Assembly (NCBI GenBank): GCA_026686845.1
Contig: JAIVEN010000012.1
Span: 12,464,501 to 12,528,500 of the forward strand
Source: Adenanthera pavonina
Taxonomy: Eukaryota; Streptophyta; Magnoliopsida; Fabales; Fabaceae
Reading direction: 5' to 3'
Length of the DNA stretch: 64,000 bases
Both the position numbers and the translations under genes were made by a program. The first letter of the stretch is position 1. Every line of letters starts with the position of its first letter. Below, piece by piece: positions 61,096 to 64,000 of this stretch. Under the pieces are notes generated by a model. The model searched no databases. It had not been told where the DNA came from and saw nothing but the letters and a program-made list of their open reading frames with translations.

Positions 61096-64000
61096 GGTGT
61101 AACACTTTACTTTTAGACTCATTTCCCATGAATTAGACTCCTTTTAAGTCTAATTATACTTAATCCTAAGCTTAAATCACATAAGAATGAAAAATAGAAT
61201 TTCCAAAATTTTCGGTTACTGTACATATGGTAGTTTTCACTTTGCCGACTGAATTTTGAAAATTCGTAACTAATTTTAGAAAAATAATTTCATAGTGATT
61301 CAAGTCTCTAAATATAAATAAAATCTTTATATATGTGGGAAAAATATGAAACAGATCATTTCATTGACCAATTCATACAATTTATTTCTCAAATATTTAC
61401 TGTACATTTGGTCATTTTCTCTTTTCTAGGATTTTGGCCTTATATTTAAAAATTCATATCTCACTCTACCCTGAGCCAATTTATACATTCTTTATGTCAT
61501 AGGAAAGCCCTGTGAGTCTACTTTCTAGAAATATTTTTGTTGTACATTTATTCAACTTGTAAAAGGCATAACATTAACTTAACTATTATGGGTCAGAACA
61601 CTACCTCTACTGGAACAGTTTTAGGAGAAATTATATAACTCCTTCTTCATAGCTCCAAATGATGTCAAACCAGTGGCATTCGTTTCCTAAGACTTGGAGA
61701 TTTACATAAATGGAAATCACTGAATTTTTGGAGCAATACACGATTTTATAGTACCTTTTGAAAAATCAAGTATTCATAGTATAAGTTCCAGTTTTTCCAA
61801 TACTGTCTAGTTTTGAATCCTAACTTCAAAAATTCATTATAATTCATACATTTCTCCAATTTAGGTGTTATTCAACTCTATGAAAAGCTTGTTCTGTCTA
61901 CTTTAAGAGCATGTATAACACTTTCAAACAGAATTCCCCTACTCAAATCAATACTGGTCATCTTGTTCATAATTATGCCATAACTCATATACTAAACTTC
62001 ATAAACCTCATGCATCAACATTTATTGTTCCAAATCCACACATAACATCATAAGAGGACTTTAAGGAATATAATCATGTATAATTACAGAATTTCATCTC
62101 ATACATACATGATATATATTTTCTCAACTTAACATTATAACTTGCAAAATCAAGTAATTCTCCATCATCTTCTTCATTTCCCTTGCATTTGTTTGAATAC
62201 TTCCATGTCCTTGCCCTAGCATAGTTAATATTTGGAAAGGAATGAGATTCAAAGAATCCCAGTAGTTACACCCAATTATGCAAGCATATTATCATAGCAT
62301 TTCATAAAATCATCAATGGTAATTATAAGATCATAAATTCATATTATGCCATACAATTTCATAAAAATTTTGGCATGGTAACACCTTAGCAAATGGATAT
62401 CTTAGGGTCATAAAACCCTTCAAACAACCAGCCAACAATGCAAATTCATCACAAAGTATCCAAACAAATATATGGCATATTTATAGAAACATGAAATCAA
62501 GCATGATAACATTAGGCATAAATGGGAAAATAACTACCTTCTTGCTTTCCAATGATCTCCAAACTTTGTGGACACTTCCCTTGATCTTAAAACACTTTCT
62601 TGAACCCTAATATAACCCAATTTAAGGTCATTAGCCACTAATTTGATGACCCCCTTCACAAAGTATACAAATTTGGACTAAAAATTCCATTTTGCTTTTC
62701 TTGAGGTATTTCTTGTACAACACACTTGTATTTACATAATTTGGACCCAAGGAATCCATTTTTGGGGTCAAAATCATGAATTTCTATTTCTATTTCAAAC
62801 CCTAAATCAGCAGAAAATTCCATGAAATTATAGAAAAAGATTTACTCAATGAAACTTCAAACCACTTGTACTTACATGCATATCTCATCTATTCTAAGCT
62901 TTTCCATGATTTTATTTTGCCATAGCTCACTTTCTCTCTCTAAGGTTTGCCATGGCTGAACTCATGGAAGCATGGAGGAAGAGGATAGCTCCATTAAACT
63001 ACTTTTAAATACTTGTAAAGACAAGTTAGAGACCATAGGAACTTACCCTTGCTATTGTGTCTTGATCCTTGCCTTCTTACTTCCTCTTCTTGTCTTCGGA
63101 ATGTTGGGCTCTTCCTCTCCTTTCTTGATTCTGATTCAGACCTCTTCCTCTCTCTTTCTCAAGTGCATATGTCGACCAAAATGAGAAGAGAGTAAAGAAT
63201 AAAGTGATAAGCACCAACCAATCACTTCTTGCCATATATATATTTTTTTCAAATACTTCTTAAAGAAGTATTCACAAAGCAATTTGATAATGAAATTTTA
63301 ACACGTGGGCAGCACCTACTCACACTGAAATGGGAGAGGAATTAGGTAATTAACTTAGCTAATTACCTTGCTAATCATGATTATTTTCTTTTGGTCAAAA
63401 GCTTTACCTTCTTTGAGAAGTATTGGACAAAATCAATTAAACAAATTCCCTCCATGTCCCTTGCAGCCTTGGTCACGTCATATTGAGGGAAAGTTGTCCA
63501 AAAATTCTTTATAAGTTTTAATGGATCAAAATACTCATTACCGATAACTTTTACCCATACCGATTAACTATTTTTGCTAAAATCGTCATTATATTAGTAC
63601 AGGATTATCCAAAGGTATCTTTTGGACCAAAATATTATCTTGACTCAAAATATATTTTATCAAGGTTTAATCATTGTTCTTGAATCAATACTGCCTTTTC
63701 CTACAATCTAAAATAACATTTATCGGATAAAATATTAATATTAAGTCCTAATTATCCAATAAATATTATTTTAATCTTAATAAATTTCTTGCTATATTTC
63801 ATTGGGCTAGGCTCATCAAAAGCTTCATTTTGACTATAATTTTTCATATTTATAAAAATACCCTTGACCCAGGATAAATTTATAATTTTTGAAATGTTCA
63901 GGTCATTAGGTGTAATTTTCTCCAAACTTCTTTCTCTTTTCCCTCTCACGTTGAAGTCATTCTTATGGAATTAAATTGCACATATTCTTAATTCTTGGGG
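61096..64000 (-). mobile_element. LTR B, third copy, cut by the window end
   Basis: This begins TGTAACACTTTACTTTTAGA on the + strand and follows the solo copy at 34113-37673 closely (CCCATGAATTAGACTCCTTT, GACTGAATTTTGAAAATTC, GGTGTAATTTTC). By comparison, about 600 bp are missing beyond the window edge. The five bases before it are TTTGG. Whether it is a solo LTR or the 3' LTR of a full element cannot be seen. ORFs inside it, including 62972-63184, are not genes. Confidence 0.88.

Overview
The window looks like nuclear DNA from a flowering plant, most likely a eudicot. It is AT-rich, its genes are split by long introns with GT..AG borders, and it is dominated by plant LTR retrotransposons, LINEs, a SINE and small DNA transposons. 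I see no operons, CRISPR array, or rRNA or tRNA gene.

Two conserved genes stand out, both on the + strand. The first (17628-30463) is a 20-exon gene for VPS52, a subunit of the GARP vesicle-tethering complex (POKY POLLEN TUBE in Arabidopsis). Its exon phases join without a break into 707 codons plus a stop. The second (coding exons 49435-53979) encodes a small c-Myc-binding-protein (MYCBP/AMY-1) homologue. Its first coding exon is not resolved, and it has a possible alternative last exon. Introns of both genes carry transposons with recognisable target-site duplications (TSDs): a hAT-type MITE, a SINE and a LINE in VPS52, and a LINE and a hAT-type element in the MYCBP-like gene.

Layout. 1-2481: degenerate Ty1-copia gag/protease remnant joined to a copia LTR (family C). 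2482-6911: Ty3/gypsy-like internal remnant with a primer-binding site and its LTR (family A), minus orientation. 7513-9382: second family-C LTR. 9383-16850: repeats and intergenic DNA, with a 195-bp tandem duplication and a PPR-gene scrap ended by a MITE. 16855-17518: relic of a coiled-coil gene just upstream of VPS52. 17628-30463: VPS52. 30464-32713: intergenic, with a duplication and a Stowaway-like MITE. 32714-44100: a nest of retrotransposons in which LTR A is split by solo LTR B (perfect TSD TTGGT) and then by a family-C element. That element's 3' ORF is in turn cut by a gypsy element whose LTR carries a hAT-like insertion. 44775-45520: LINE-type RNase H remnant. 46587-46840: MITE. 47967-53979: MYCBP-like gene. 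55035-55605: LINE 3' end. 57847-58604: composite MITE. 58605-60254: solo family-C LTR. 61096-64000: another LTR B, cut by the window end.

The two genes show no functional link. VPS52 acts in endosome-to-trans-Golgi retrieval, and the plant role of the MYCBP-like protein is unknown to me. I did not find a convincing new biological system. The most useful leads are the alternative MYCBP exon, the acidic, proline-rich post-pol ORF of the family-C element, and the short-motif-filled family-C LTRs.
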